From Chryseobacterium angstadtii (GTDB lineage Bacteria > Bacteroidota > Bacteroidia > Flavobacteriales > Weeksellaceae), in NCBI RefSeq assembly GCF_001045465.1, contig NZ_LFND01000006.1:372001-436000 (forward strand): a stretch of 64,000 nucleotides of DNA. Reading direction: 5' to 3'. Each line of letters begins with the position of its first letter. Position 1 is the stretch's first letter. Of the stretch, positions 43,816 through 53,126 are shown one piece after another. The notes beneath the pieces are model-generated. The model saw only the letters and a list, made by a program, of their open reading frames with translations. It had not been told where the DNA came from and did no database searches. Both the position numbers and the translations under genes were made by a program.

Positions 43816-45134
43816 TATGAATTGTTGTTTATGATTCTTTTGTGCTGTAATGACACAAATTTTGAACTTTGAATATTTTTAAGGTAATTGGTGAGTGAAG
43901 ACTTACTCATACTGTCTTTGGTAAGATAAATTCTCCCTCCGAACTGCTGAACAATATCATCCAGTTTTTCAACCAGTTTTTTCAATTTGGAATTCACTTT
44001 AAAATCGAGTGCCAGCGTATATCCTTCGAATGGAAATGAATTATAAGCTTCGGGATTATTTTTTCCGAAAAGCTTTAAAACAGCCAGAAAAGATCCGTTT
44101 CCGCTTGCTGCAATCGTTTCAAGGATCTGTTTCATTCCTTCCTTGCCTGCTTCTTTGGGGATGACCATCTGATACTGGATGAATCCTGATTTTCCGTAAA
44201 TTTTATTCCAGTCGGTGATTGCATCCAACGGATAGAAAAAGGTTTCATAATCAATAAAAGTTTTCACTTCTTTCTTGGCCTGCTTTTTAAAATACAGAAG
44301 ATTGAAGATCTTTACCGTCAAGGCATTCAGGACAAATCCCGGAAAATAAAACGGAACAGTCGGCTGGAATTTTTTCTTCAGTCTTAATGGCTGTTTGGCC
44401 AGATTCTGAGGCAATTCGTGCTGAAAAGCATGTTCTCCTCTCATTAAAATACTTCTTCCCAGGTTTTTCCCTTTCTGAAGGCAATCGATCCACGCTACGG
44501 TATACGTCCAGCTTTCACTTTCTTCAAAAAGTCTGAAAATTTCATCCAGATTCTCTGCTTTGATACTTTCCTGACGGATGTAGGCAGATTCTATATTTTT
44601 AAGTTTAAATTTTACCGTAAGGATGATCCCCGTAAGCCCCATTCCACCGATGGTTGCCCAGAATTTATCAGAATTCTCTTCTCTGGAGCATGTAATGATG
44701 TCTCCATTTTCTGTCATTAATTTAAATTCCGTTACATATTCTGAAAAGCAGCCTTCCGCATGATGGTTTTTTCCATGAACGTCCGAGGCAATAGCTCCGC
44801 CCACCGAAATAAATTTTGTCCCGGGAGTCACATACAGGAAATAGCCCTGCGGAACAGAGATTTCAAGTACATCGGAAAGAAGTACCCCGGATTCACATTC
44901 TATAATCCCGTTCAGACGGTCGAAACTGATGAATTTGTTTAATTTTTTGGTGGAAAATATGGTTTCACCCAGAGAGGCATCTCCATAGCATCTTCCGTTT
45001 CCTCTGGCGATCACTTCATTATGGCTGAGTACAAATTCTTTTATTCTTTTGAAGCTGTCCTCAGATCTCATTTCTTTTTCTACCACCGGGAAATTACCCC
45101 AGTTTGTAACTTTTTGTGTGAAATTCGGCTTCAT
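43815..45134 (-). CDS. FAD-linked oxidase, DprE1-like
   Basis: The 439-residue protein has the FAD-binding motif ARGNGRCYGDASLGE (about 43-57) of the vanillyl-alcohol-oxidase fold and a C-terminal active-site region with RIYLTKDSMSKSSL, aligning with the catalytic lysine region of DprE1. In mycobacteria DprE1 oxidises decaprenylphosphoryl-ribose to the 2-keto form. It lies between a UbiA-type prenyltransferase and a DprE2-type SDR, supporting the same reaction order on a lipid-linked pentose. Confidence 0.87.
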   Translation of the reverse strand: MKPNFTQKVTNWGNFPVVEKEMRSEDSFKRIKEFVLSHNEVIARGNGRCYGDASLGETIFSTKKLNKFISFDRLNGIIECESGVLLSDVLEISVPQGYFLYVTPGTKFISVGGAIASDVHGKNHHAEGCFSEYVTEFKLMTENGDIITCSREENSDKFWATIGGMGLTGIILTVKFKLKNIESAYIRQESIKAENLDEIFRLFEESESWTYTVAWIDCLQKGKNLGRSILMRGEHAFQHELPQNLAKQPLRLKKKFQPTVPFYFPGFVLNALTVKIFNLLYFKKQAKKEVKTFIDYETFFYPLDAITDWNKIYGKSGFIQYQMVIPKEAGKEGMKQILETIAASGNGSFLAVLKLFGKNNPEAYNSFPFEGYTLALDFKVNSKLKKLVEKLDDIVQQFGGRIYLTKDSMSKSSLTNYLKNIQSSKFVSLQHKRIINNNS

Positions 45135-46018
45135 TTTTTAAAATAAATCTGGATTAAAAATGCGGCTACCCAAAGGATTAAAGTCACCTGAATATATCGG
45201 TCTCTGTACACAATTTTTGTGGGAGATTCTGTTCTGTTGTATACCAGTGTCTGCTGAAGGTATCTTAAAAAAGCAAATACAACGAATATAACGGTATAAA
45301 AAACCCTCTGATGAAATCTTCCCTGAACCTCAGGCGAAAGTGTAAACATCAGATAGCAGACAATAGCGAGCGTTACTGAAATGGAAAGTGTAATATCTGC
45401 AAACTGTACATTATAGCCGTCCAGGGCTCTCCTCGTCTTTCCTGAAACCTGCGCATTGATCAATTCTCCTCTCCTTTTCCCTATTGCCAGTACAAGCGCC
45501 AGTACAAAGGTGAGCAGAATGGCCCATTGAGAGATTCCTATTCCTGTAATATAACCTCCTGCCAATACCCTGAGTACGAAACCGCAGGCAATAATGAAGA
45601 TATCAATAATCGGAACGTGTTTAAGCTTAAAGGTATACGCCAGATTCATCACAATATAAAAAGCGATAATCGTAATGAATTTCCATAGGGATTCGTGGAA
45701 ATAAAGCTGCGCCAGGACCACAAGAGCTGCATCTGCAACAATAAGTCCTATAAGAATTCCTATTGCTTTCGATTTTGAAACAGCACCGCTTGCCAGTGGT
45801 CTTCTTCTTTTTTCGGGGTGTTTTCTGTCTGCTTCAATATCATTATAATCATTGAGTATATACACCACACTTGCTGCAAGGGAAAAAATGATAAAGGCGA
45901 AAATACTTTTGGAAAGCAGATCTAAATTTGTAATATTTCCTGAAAAGAACAGAGGGACAAAAACAAACAGGTTTTTCACCCATTGCTCCACACGGAGGAG
46001 TTTGAGATATTTCTTCAT
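45131..46018 (-). CDS. UbiA-type prenyl-phosphate phosphoribosyltransferase
   Basis: The 295-residue protein has eight or nine hydrophobic segments and the UbiA motif NDYNDIEADRKHP at about 56-68 with RRRPLASGAVS just after. This variant resembles the decaprenyl-phosphate phosphoribosyltransferase branch (as Rv3806c) rather than menaquinone or heme UbiA. It starts the operon and would attach phosphoribose to a polyprenyl phosphate, feeding DprE1/DprE2-like enzymes. Confidence 0.85.
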   Translation of the reverse strand: MKKYLKLLRVEQWVKNLFVFVPLFFSGNITNLDLLSKSIFAFIIFSLAASVVYILNDYNDIEADRKHPEKRRRPLASGAVSKSKAIGILIGLIVADAALVVLAQLYFHESLWKFITIIAFYIVMNLAYTFKLKHVPIIDIFIIACGFVLRVLAGGYITGIGISQWAILLTFVLALVLAIGKRRGELINAQVSGKTRRALDGYNVQFADITLSISVTLAIVCYLMFTLSPEVQGRFHQRVFYTVIFVVFAFLRYLQQTLVYNRTESPTKIVYRDRYIQVTLILWVAAFLIQIYFKK

Positions 46019-46035
46019 TTATGCAATTTCGGTTA

Positions 46036-46043
46036 CAAAAATA
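46036..46043 (-). promoter_or_regulatory. -7 box of the lipid-linked pentose operon
   Basis: On the minus strand TATTTTTG matches TAnnTTTG, 17 bp before the start codon of the UbiA-type gene. No convincing -33 element. Confidence 0.45.
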
Positions 46044-46073
46044 GTGATTTCAAAATTTACACCCTAAAAATAC

Positions 46074-46100
46074 AAAAAAAACCGCCGAGGCGGTCTTTTA
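46074..46100 (-). terminator. Terminator of the lipocalin-ompA operon
   Basis: On the minus strand GACCGCC and GGCGGTT form a short GC-rich stem followed by T7. It ends the OmpA transcript before the UbiA-type gene. Confidence 0.75.
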
Positions 46101-46125
46101 CGAAAATATTTATAAAATAAATTGA

Positions 46126-46815
46126 TTACTGTCCTTGCTTGGCTTCGTTAATCATTTTTTCATTAGCAGTAATGGCAAATTCCACTCTTCTGTTTTTAGC
46201 TCTTCCTTCGTCTGTATCGTTGGTAGCTACAGGCATAGATTCACCTTCTCCTTTAGTAAACATTCTGTTCGAAGCAATTCCTTTTCCGGAAAGATATGCT
46301 TTTACGGCATCTGCTCTTCTCTGAGAAAGAGATAAGTTGTAAGAATCAGAACCTTTGCTATCAGTATGTCCGTAGATATTGATGTTGGTATCAGGATTAT
46401 CAGCAAGAACTTTTGCTAATTTATCAAGGTTGGTCTGAGCAGCAGAAGTAAGGTTTGAAGAATCGAATGCAAAGTTTACGATGCTTTCATTCATGGTGAT
46501 CTTAATACCGTCTCCTACTCTTTCTACTTCAGCACCAGGCAGAGTTTCTTTAATCTGCTTCGCCTGCTTGTCCATTTTGTTTCCGATAACGTTACCGGCA
46601 ACACCACCGATAATACCTCCTAATACTGCACCTAAAGCTGAATTTTTACCACTTCCTACATTATTACCCAAAATACCTCCGATTACAGCTCCCGAAGCCA
46701 CACCTACTGCGGTACCTCTTTGCTGGTGGTTTGAATTCTGTACAGCTTCACAGCTGGTTAATAATAGTGCTGATGATAAGAATAGTGCTCCTATATATGT
46801 TTTAGTAAGTTTCAT
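46126..46815 (-). CDS. OmpA-family lipoprotein with glycine-zipper domain
   Basis: The 229-residue lipoprotein (lipobox ending LLTSC, C22) has a glycine-zipper membrane-inserting segment (about 37-85: GGILGNNVGSGKNSALGAVLGG as landmark) and a C-terminal OmpA domain (about 105-220) with NIYGHTDSKGSDSYNLSLSQRR for peptidoglycan binding. It probably links the outer membrane to the cell wall. It follows the lipocalin-like gene by 25 bp and shares its transcript. Confidence 0.92.
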   Translation of the reverse strand: MKLTKTYIGALFLSSALLLTSCEAVQNSNHQQRGTAVGVASGAVIGGILGNNVGSGKNSALGAVLGGIIGGVAGNVIGNKMDKQAKQIKETLPGAEVERVGDGIKITMNESIVNFAFDSSNLTSAAQTNLDKLAKVLADNPDTNINIYGHTDSKGSDSYNLSLSQRRADAVKAYLSGKGIASNRMFTKGEGESMPVATNDTDEGRAKNRRVEFAITANEKMINEAKQGQ

Positions 46816-46840
46816 TTTTTTGATCTTTTATGTTGATAAA

Positions 46841-47332
46841 TTATTTCATTCCTGTTCTCTGGAAGTTGTAAACAACCTGTACTGTGCTTCCATCGAAAGG
46901 AACATTCTGTACAAGTGAAAACTGATCTGTAGACTGGTTGGTAATAGTTAAAGAGTATCCTACAGTATTTTGCTTAGCTTTAGTTCCTGCAGCGATTTTT
47001 TTAAACAAGAAAGTATTGCCATCTTTCACTTCAAATTTAATGGGCTGAGTAATGCTTGGGCAAGCTCCACCGCCATTTAAAGTATAAGCACCTGTGTAGT
47101 TATTAGGAATTAATCTCCAATGGCTACCTACAAAACATTGAGCATCTGCACCTTCGTCAAAAGGCTTGATTTTGAATCCTTTTTCATAATCAACGCTAAC
47201 GATTTGCCAGTCGCCTTTTAATTTAAGGTATTCAACTCTTTGGTTTTGTGACGTTTCTGCTTTTTTCACTGAGGAACAAGACACTGCAAAAAGTGATGTT
47301 CCGATCATCCCTGCAAGTAGTAACTTTTTCAT
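46841..47332 (-). CDS. Lipocalin-like lipoprotein
   Basis: The 163-residue protein has a lipoprotein signal (LFAVSCSSVKK, C19) and a beta-rich body typical of the lipocalin-like family of Bacteroidetes: LKGDWQIVSVDYEKG at the start and FQRTGMK at the end. The internal CFVGSHW and GGGACPS cysteines could form a disulfide. It probably carries or senses a small lipophilic molecule at the outer membrane; the ligand is unknown. Confidence 0.82.
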   Translation of the reverse strand: MKKLLLAGMIGTSLFAVSCSSVKKAETSQNQRVEYLKLKGDWQIVSVDYEKGFKIKPFDEGADAQCFVGSHWRLIPNNYTGAYTLNGGGACPSITQPIKFEVKDGNTFLFKKIAAGTKAKQNTVGYSLTITNQSTDQFSLVQNVPFDGSTVQVVYNFQRTGMK

Positions 47333-47398
47333 TTTGTTGTTTATTATTTTGTTATATATAAAGTTACAAAAAACCGTGCCAAATTGAAAAATAAAAAT

Positions 47399-47425
47399 AA
47401 AAAAAGTCCGAAAATTTCGGACTTT
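47399..47425 (-). terminator. Terminator of the subtilase gene
   Basis: On the minus strand AAAGTCCGAAA pairs with TTTCGGACTTT, then T-rich sequence follows. It lies 30 bp past the subtilase stop codon. Confidence 0.8.
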
Positions 47426-47457
47426 AGATGGTTTCCCCTTATATACAGGAAGATATA

Positions 47458-49140
47458 TTATTTTTTAACAGCCTTTTTTACGGATTTCGCAGGCTTCTTA
47501 CTTACGGAAGATTTTCCGTTGTAAAAATTGGTGTACGCATACTCCGCAGCTTTCTGAAGATCTATTACCCCTCCCGCCTGAGAATATTCAGGGAATTTGT
47601 TTTCGGTATTCGGGTTACTACTCTTCACAAGTGCTTCAATGATCTGATCCGGTTTCAAATCAGGCATATAAGCCAATAATACGGCAGCAGCTCCTGCTAC
47701 AACAGGTGATGCCATAGAAGTCCCCTGAAGATATTTGTATTCGTTTTTAGGAACGGTAGAATAAATTTCTTCTCCCGGTGCAAAAACGTTTACCATTTTC
47801 TTGTTATAGTTAGAGAAATCTGCTCTCAGCTCGTTATTTCTATTGGTGCTTGCTCCTACTACCAATACGTTGTTTACGAATGGTTTTTCATCGGTAACGT
47901 TTTTAAAGTTGGTAGGGAAAGCAAGGTGCTCAGCTACGTCTTCATTTTCATTACCTGCTGCTTTTACCAGAAGTACTCCTTTATCCTGTGCATATTTAAA
48001 GGCATCCCATACTACATTTTTCCCCGGAGATACAGGTTTTCCGAAACTCATGTTCAGAATCTTAGCTCCGTTGTCTACAGCATATCTGATGGCATTTGCA
48101 ACGTCTTTATCTCTTTCATCCCCGTTAGGAACAGTTCTTACCGACATGATTTTAGCTACTTTTGAAGCAACTCCGTACTGTATTTCTTTACCCTGAGGAA
48201 GTCCTGCAATAATTCCGGCAACGTGTGTACCGTGTTCCGCATCAGGTCCTTCATAATCATTGTTTCCGTAGCTTTTCTCAGAATAATCATCGTAGTTGTC
48301 TCCTACGATTTCTTTTCTCGGATCATAGCTCAGGTCATACTGTTTGGATTGCGGAGCAAAATGATCGATAGCTTCTTTCATCTGTTCTTTCATCAGCTTT
48401 TCAAAATCAGCGGAAGATTTTCCTTTGAATTCCGGACTTTGAGAAACCTGTCCTAAAACCTGAAGTGCAATAGCATCTTTCTGGTCAGTAGGTGGTTTAA
48501 TGCCTTCCAGCGTTTCTGCCGTAACCGGTTTTCCTCCCAAAAGTTTTACCATATTCGGGATAATGCTGTTGATCATGGTATAGGTCTGCAGGCTCTGTTT
48601 TGCTTCGATGCTTTTTTTGTTGAAAAGCTCTTTAGATTTCATATACATCGCAAACTCTTCCGGCATTTTTGCCTGATTGGCTTTGTTTTTTGCAGAATCA
48701 TCCCCTTCAAAAAGAGGTTTATATTTAGCAACAACTCTAGTTACCTCCATATTGTCGATATCAATATCGCCGTTTTTTCCGCCGATAAAGTTCCATCCAT
48801 GTACATCATCAATGTATCCGTTTCCATCATCATCTTTTCCGTTTCCAGGAACTTCATTAGGATTCGACCATACATTTTTAACAAGTCCCGGGTGATCTAC
48901 CTGAACACCACTGTCTAAAACCCCTACAACAACTGTTTTAGGTTTAAGACCTTTGGACTCTAAATATTTATAGGCATTGGCCGTATTCACGCCATATACT
49001 TTTGTAGCCGAAAAATCTTTATGATACCATGTCATAAGATCTTTATCTTCTTTTGGGTCAACGCTCGTAGCCTTAGCTTCCTGAGCATAAGAAAAACTAA
49101 AACCTGCCAGAAAAACAGCAGCTAATAATACCTTTTTCAT
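47458..49140 (-). CDS. S8 family serine peptidase (subtilase) with long insertion
   Basis: The 560-residue secreted protease (signal peptide 1-20) has the full triad: D76 in VGVLDSGVQ, H303 in AEHGTHVAG and S475 in GTSMASPVV, with N395-region oxyanion asparagine in AAGNENE. Between D and H lies an unusual stretch of about 220 residues (about 95-300) with charged helices, far longer than in ordinary subtilisins. The C-terminus is a lysine-rich tail (SKKPAKSVKKAVKK). It is transcribed alone and is probably periplasmic or surface located. Confidence 0.92.
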   Translation of the reverse strand: MKKVLLAAVFLAGFSFSYAQEAKATSVDPKEDKDLMTWYHKDFSATKVYGVNTANAYKYLESKGLKPKTVVVGVLDSGVQVDHPGLVKNVWSNPNEVPGNGKDDDGNGYIDDVHGWNFIGGKNGDIDIDNMEVTRVVAKYKPLFEGDDSAKNKANQAKMPEEFAMYMKSKELFNKKSIEAKQSLQTYTMINSIIPNMVKLLGGKPVTAETLEGIKPPTDQKDAIALQVLGQVSQSPEFKGKSSADFEKLMKEQMKEAIDHFAPQSKQYDLSYDPRKEIVGDNYDDYSEKSYGNNDYEGPDAEHGTHVAGIIAGLPQGKEIQYGVASKVAKIMSVRTVPNGDERDKDVANAIRYAVDNGAKILNMSFGKPVSPGKNVVWDAFKYAQDKGVLLVKAAGNENEDVAEHLAFPTNFKNVTDEKPFVNNVLVVGASTNRNNELRADFSNYNKKMVNVFAPGEEIYSTVPKNEYKYLQGTSMASPVVAGAAAVLLAYMPDLKPDQIIEALVKSSNPNTENKFPEYSQAGGVIDLQKAAEYAYTNFYNGKSSVSKKPAKSVKKAVKK

Positions 49141-49226
49141 ATGTTGATATTTACTTTTTTTAAGTTGTATGCAACCGCCATTTCATTAATTTATTTCCGC
49201 AGAACTTCTTAAACGGCGATTTCATG

Positions 49227-49850
49227 TTAATATGCTTGCTTAATATTTTTTATATAAGTCAGAGATTCAGGTCCTTTGTTACAGATAAGATCTAAAACCG
49301 ACAAATCTTTCAAGAATCCAAGTTTATCTGAGAAGGTCTGGTAATATTCTTCCATTTCAAATTCGGAAGGGTGTTTTGCAGAAAATTTCTCTCTGAAACT
49401 GATGCATTCAGGATTTTTGATATATTCTTCATTCAAAGACTGTGCCTTTTCTGTTTTAAGGATCTGCTGAATAATTTCCAGTCCTTTCAGATTGAAATCA
49501 AGAAGAAATTTTTCATTAAGATCAAACATTTTTCTGAATTTATCTTCATAATATTCAAAATAAGGCGAACTCTGGTAAGCCGTTTTGATGGATTTCCAGT
49601 GCAGATTTTTCCAGTCTTCACGGTACGAGATCTCAATATCTTTAAATTCTCTTTTACCGTTATGATTGATCGGAATTATTAAGGAAAGCTTTCCGTTTGC
49701 CCCATAGATATTGGTTCTGTTTCTGTAGGTCTGTTTCGGAAAATTTTCAAACTGTTCAAATATAATTTCATTTTCAGGATTTAAAAACACTGAAAACCAT
49801 GAAACCGGAGGCATATAAAATACCGGCAATAATACATTCGTCATATTCAT
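49227..49850 (-). CDS. WbqC-like family protein
   Basis: The 207-residue protein matches the WbqC family: the N-terminal segment VLLPVFYMPPVSWFSVF, the KQTYRNRTNIYGANGKLSLIIPI strand pair (landmark) and a C-terminal PSEFEMEEYYQ helix. Family members occur near polysaccharide and lipoprotein-processing genes; their reaction is not settled. The start could be two codons later (ATG at 49844). It follows the signal peptidase gene in the same direction, a pairing often seen in flavobacteria. Confidence 0.85.
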   Translation of the reverse strand: MNMTNVLLPVFYMPPVSWFSVFLNPENEIIFEQFENFPKQTYRNRTNIYGANGKLSLIIPINHNGKREFKDIEISYREDWKNLHWKSIKTAYQSSPYFEYYEDKFRKMFDLNEKFLLDFNLKGLEIIQQILKTEKAQSLNEEYIKNPECISFREKFSAKHPSEFEMEEYYQTFSDKLGFLKDLSVLDLICNKGPESLTYIKNIKQAY

Positions 49851-49913
49851 TATACAAAAATGAAGTATTTTTTCAAATACTTCATTCTATTTTAAGTTTT
49901 AATTTAATTCTAC

Positions 49914-51563
49914 TTATTCTTCCGTGTTTTTCTTTCTGAATAATTTCACGAAATATTCCCATCCGAAGAAAAGAATAAGGATCATAGCAGCAATCCACCA
50001 GTAAGAAGTTTTATTGGCTTCTCCCGTATTGGTTGCTTTGAACATTCTGTCCCAACGGAATCTCCATCCCTCAGCCTGATAAGAAGAGCTTGAATCTTTA
50101 AATGCGCCTTCAATACTCATCCAGGTGAACATAGGCTTTCCTACAATATTTTCTTCCGGAACAAAACCAAAGAATCTCGCATCCAATGAAGCATCTCTGT
50201 TGTCCCCAATCATCATATAATAATCCTGTTTGATGGTATACTGAGTTGTTTCCTTACCATTAACAAAAATTTTCCCGTTTTTATTTTCCAGGCTGTTGTG
50301 CTCATATTCAGAGATAATCCAACGGTATTCCGAAAGGGTTTCCTGATTCAGAGTTACTACATCTCCTTTTTTCGGAATTTTTAAAGGTCCGTACCAATCC
50401 TGATTCCAAGGTTTGTTAACAGGGAAAATAGATTGAGTCGTATCGATTTTTGTTTTTGCCTGGTCTTTATAATATACTGCAGCTTCTCCTCTTGGCGTAA
50501 TATCTTCTTTCATATCAACAACCTGAGGAATCGCTTTAATTTCTTTAGCAATTTTATCCGTCAGTCCCTGGAAAATATAGACATAACCTGATCCCATTGG
50601 TGCAGGCTGCTCCACTACCGGTAAAAAGCCATAAATCTTATACAAGGCAGGAATATCCAACTGACTTCCTGTATTCACAACATATCTGTGCTGTACTTCC
50701 TGATCTCCTAAAACAGTCTCCGGTTTTCCGTTCACGAAAAGTCTTCCGGCTCTCATTTCGAAAGTATCTCCTGCTACAGCGACACATCTTTTAACGTAAG
50801 GATCTTTTCTGTCAATCGCCGTATGTACGGAATCCTGAGGATAGTTGAATACAACCACATCATTTTTCTGAGGCTTATTGAACTGGAAAATTCTTGTGTA
50901 AGGCAGCTTGATGCCATCAACATATGATTTTGGATCATCTTTCGGGTTTCCTTTCTGCCCGGTATCCATAATGGTTCCCTGCAGGAATGGTATAGCTACA
51001 GGACGCATCGGCAGTCTGTATCCGTAGCTCCATTTGTTTACGAAAAGGAAATCACCTACCAGAAGTGTCCTTTCCATGGAACCTGTTGGAATTCCGAACG
51101 GTTGTGTAACGAAAACGTGGATAATGGTTGCAAAAACCACTGCGAAAGTGATAGATCCTATGAAAGTATCTTTCTTTTTAGTCTCTTTTTCTTCTTCCGT
51201 AGCAAAAAGATCGTTGGCATTTTCATCTTCTACTTCTGCATCTTTGGAATAGTTCACCGTAGCCATATAAATAAACGGCAGGATCACCGTAAGAAGCTGG
51301 TTCTGGAAAAGAGTCTTTCCGAATTTTTTCATCAGATAAATATGAAAAACAGACATCATAATAGGCCCTACTATCGGAAGATAGGAAAGAATGGCCCACC
51401 ATTTCGGATGCTTTGTTTCCTTTAAAATAATGAAATAATTATAGAAAGGTATAAATGCAAATAAGGGACTGTGCCCCATTTTTTTGAACAGCTTCCAAGT
51501 GGAAATCCCCATCAGTACAGACAAAATGAGAACGAATACTGTATAAGTTAAAAAATAATTCAT
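49914..51563 (-). CDS. lepB: Signal peptidase I, long form with extra N-terminal helices
   Basis: The 549-residue enzyme cleaves signal peptides from exported proteins. The catalytic serine is S162 in GIPTGSMERTLLVGD and the general base lysine K258 in YVKRCVAVAGD; MMIGDNRDASLDARFFGFV near the end is the box E region. An unusual N-terminal part (1-105) has three hydrophobic segments before the catalytic domain, and one C-terminal helix (about 525-541) follows it. The long insertion between serine and lysine is usual for large flavobacterial LepB proteins. Confidence 0.94.
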   Translation of the reverse strand: MNYFLTYTVFVLILSVLMGISTWKLFKKMGHSPLFAFIPFYNYFIILKETKHPKWWAILSYLPIVGPIMMSVFHIYLMKKFGKTLFQNQLLTVILPFIYMATVNYSKDAEVEDENANDLFATEEEKETKKKDTFIGSITFAVVFATIIHVFVTQPFGIPTGSMERTLLVGDFLFVNKWSYGYRLPMRPVAIPFLQGTIMDTGQKGNPKDDPKSYVDGIKLPYTRIFQFNKPQKNDVVVFNYPQDSVHTAIDRKDPYVKRCVAVAGDTFEMRAGRLFVNGKPETVLGDQEVQHRYVVNTGSQLDIPALYKIYGFLPVVEQPAPMGSGYVYIFQGLTDKIAKEIKAIPQVVDMKEDITPRGEAAVYYKDQAKTKIDTTQSIFPVNKPWNQDWYGPLKIPKKGDVVTLNQETLSEYRWIISEYEHNSLENKNGKIFVNGKETTQYTIKQDYYMMIGDNRDASLDARFFGFVPEENIVGKPMFTWMSIEGAFKDSSSSYQAEGWRFRWDRMFKATNTGEANKTSYWWIAAMILILFFGWEYFVKLFRKKNTEE

Positions 51564-51697
51564 AGTTTTTTGTGCCTATTCTAGATATATAAATGATAAA
51601 TGATGAGTAATAAATGATTACAGCGTTCTGCTATTTATAATTTACTATTCATCATTCTCCTTTTTATTGGTATGCAATTTAAAGATTTTGTTACAAA

Positions 51698-52399
51698 TTA
51701 AAGCCCCAAAACGTCTTTCATTGTGAAGTTTCCTTTTTTGTCTTTAATCCATTCTGCAGCAACCACAGCTCCAAGGGCGAACCCGCTTCTATTGAAAGCT
51801 GTATGTTTGATTTCAATTTCGTCTACTTCACTTTTATAATAAACGCTGTGGGTACCGGGAACTTCATCTTCACGAACAGCAAAGATTCCCAGTTCACTGC
51901 CCTGAGTTTCTTCCAGTTTCCAGGAATTGAATTTCGGATTATTTTTGATAATGCCTTCCGCAATGGATATAGCCGTTCCACTAGGGGCATCTTTTTTATG
52001 GATATGGTGAATTTCTTCCAGCTGGCAGGAATATTCATCCACATTTTTCATAATGTCCGCTACTTTTTCGTTCAGAGCAAAAAACAAATTCACTCCCAGA
52101 CTGAAATTGGAACCGTACAGAAAAGCGCTCCCTTGTTCTACAGCTATTTTTTCAACTTCTTCTTTTTTCTCCAGCCAGCCTGTTGTTCCGCAAATCACAG
52201 GAACTTTGTTTTCAAGACAGGCTTTGATATTATCGTAAGCTACTTCAGGCAGTGAAAATTCAATAGCTACATCCGGATTATTAAGGTTTTCTGCTGTTGG
52301 AGTCTCTTTTAAACGGGCCACAATTTCATGCCCTCTTTTCTGAGCAATTTCATCGATGATCTTCCCCATTTTTCCGTATCCAACCAGTGCTATTCTCAT
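51698..52399 (-). CDS. dapB: 4-hydroxy-tetrahydrodipicolinate reductase
   Basis: The 233-residue enzyme makes tetrahydrodipicolinate for lysine and peptidoglycan. The nucleotide motif is VGYGKMGK at 6-13, and the substrate/catalytic segment EEIHHIHKKDAPSGT at 128-142 has H131, H132 and K135/K136. Length is slightly under the usual 240-270, as in other flavobacteria. It is cotranscribed with parB-DUF5683 upstream and lepB downstream on the minus strand. Confidence 0.95.
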   Translation of the reverse strand: MRIALVGYGKMGKIIDEIAQKRGHEIVARLKETPTAENLNNPDVAIEFSLPEVAYDNIKACLENKVPVICGTTGWLEKKEEVEKIAVEQGSAFLYGSNFSLGVNLFFALNEKVADIMKNVDEYSCQLEEIHHIHKKDAPSGTAISIAEGIIKNNPKFNSWKLEETQGSELGIFAVREDEVPGTHSVYYKSEVDEIEIKHTAFNRSGFALGAVVAAEWIKDKKGNFTMKDVLGL

Positions 52400-52466
52400 G
52401 TAATATCTTTATTTTATTTTGATCAGTCAACCTTTCGGCCGGATCATCTTTATTAAAAATTCTGTT

Positions 52467-53126
52467 TTAAAATCTATAACTTAAACTCAACCCTGTTTTA
52501 GGTGTGGTAATCCCATACTGATCCTGGATTACGGCAGGTGTGAAACTAAGATCCGGGTCATGGCGGCTTTCGTAAAGATGAGCATCTACCACGGCATCTA
52601 CAATATTCAGGATGTAGATAAGCCCCGTAATCGCTATTGCATAATCTCTTTGCCTTTTGTATCGGTCTTGGGCATTTCCAAAAGCTCTCTTATCAAGCCA
52701 TGGACGGCTGTCCACAAATTCATTCGGGGTCCCGTTCAGTTTTGCGATGTAATATTCCCTGTATTTTCTGTATTGGTTGTTGCTCCAGATGGTGTACCCT
52801 ATACCGGCACCTACAGCTCCCCAGACAATAGGAATTTTAATGTATTTTTTGTTGTAATACTGCCCTAATCCCGGAAGCACTGCAGAATACAGCCCTGCTC
52901 TGGTAGGATTCAGTTTGACCGTTTTTTTAGTAGGCCCGTTTGCTTTTTCCAGATCTTCGATGATCTTGGCTTCTGTTTTCACAGATTTTGCCGGCTTTGC
53001 AGGTTGAGTAATCACAGCAACACTGTCCTTCGGAAGAGGTCCTATACGAACTGTATCGCCGGGCGTTACCTGCGAATAGGCGAAAGCAAAAGTGCACAGA
53101 AAAAATGTGAAAAATATTTTCTTCAT
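52467..53126 (-). CDS. DUF5683 membrane protein
   Basis: The 219-residue protein has a signal peptide (1-19, FAYSQ), a Lys/Pro-rich segment, and a DUF5683 domain (about 75-205) opening with RAGLYSAVLPGLGQYYNKKYIKIP and further hydrophobic segments. Function is unknown. It is the conserved neighbour of parB and dapB in flavobacteria; its ATG overlaps the parB stop codon (TAATG), so the two are translationally coupled. Confidence 0.87.
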   Translation of the reverse strand: MKKIFFTFFLCTFAFAYSQVTPGDTVRIGPLPKDSVAVITQPAKPAKSVKTEAKIIEDLEKANGPTKKTVKLNPTRAGLYSAVLPGLGQYYNKKYIKIPIVWGAVGAGIGYTIWSNNQYRKYREYYIAKLNGTPNEFVDSRPWLDKRAFGNAQDRYKRQRDYAIAITGLIYILNIVDAVVDAHLYESRHDPDLSFTPAVIQDQYGITTPKTGLSLSYRF

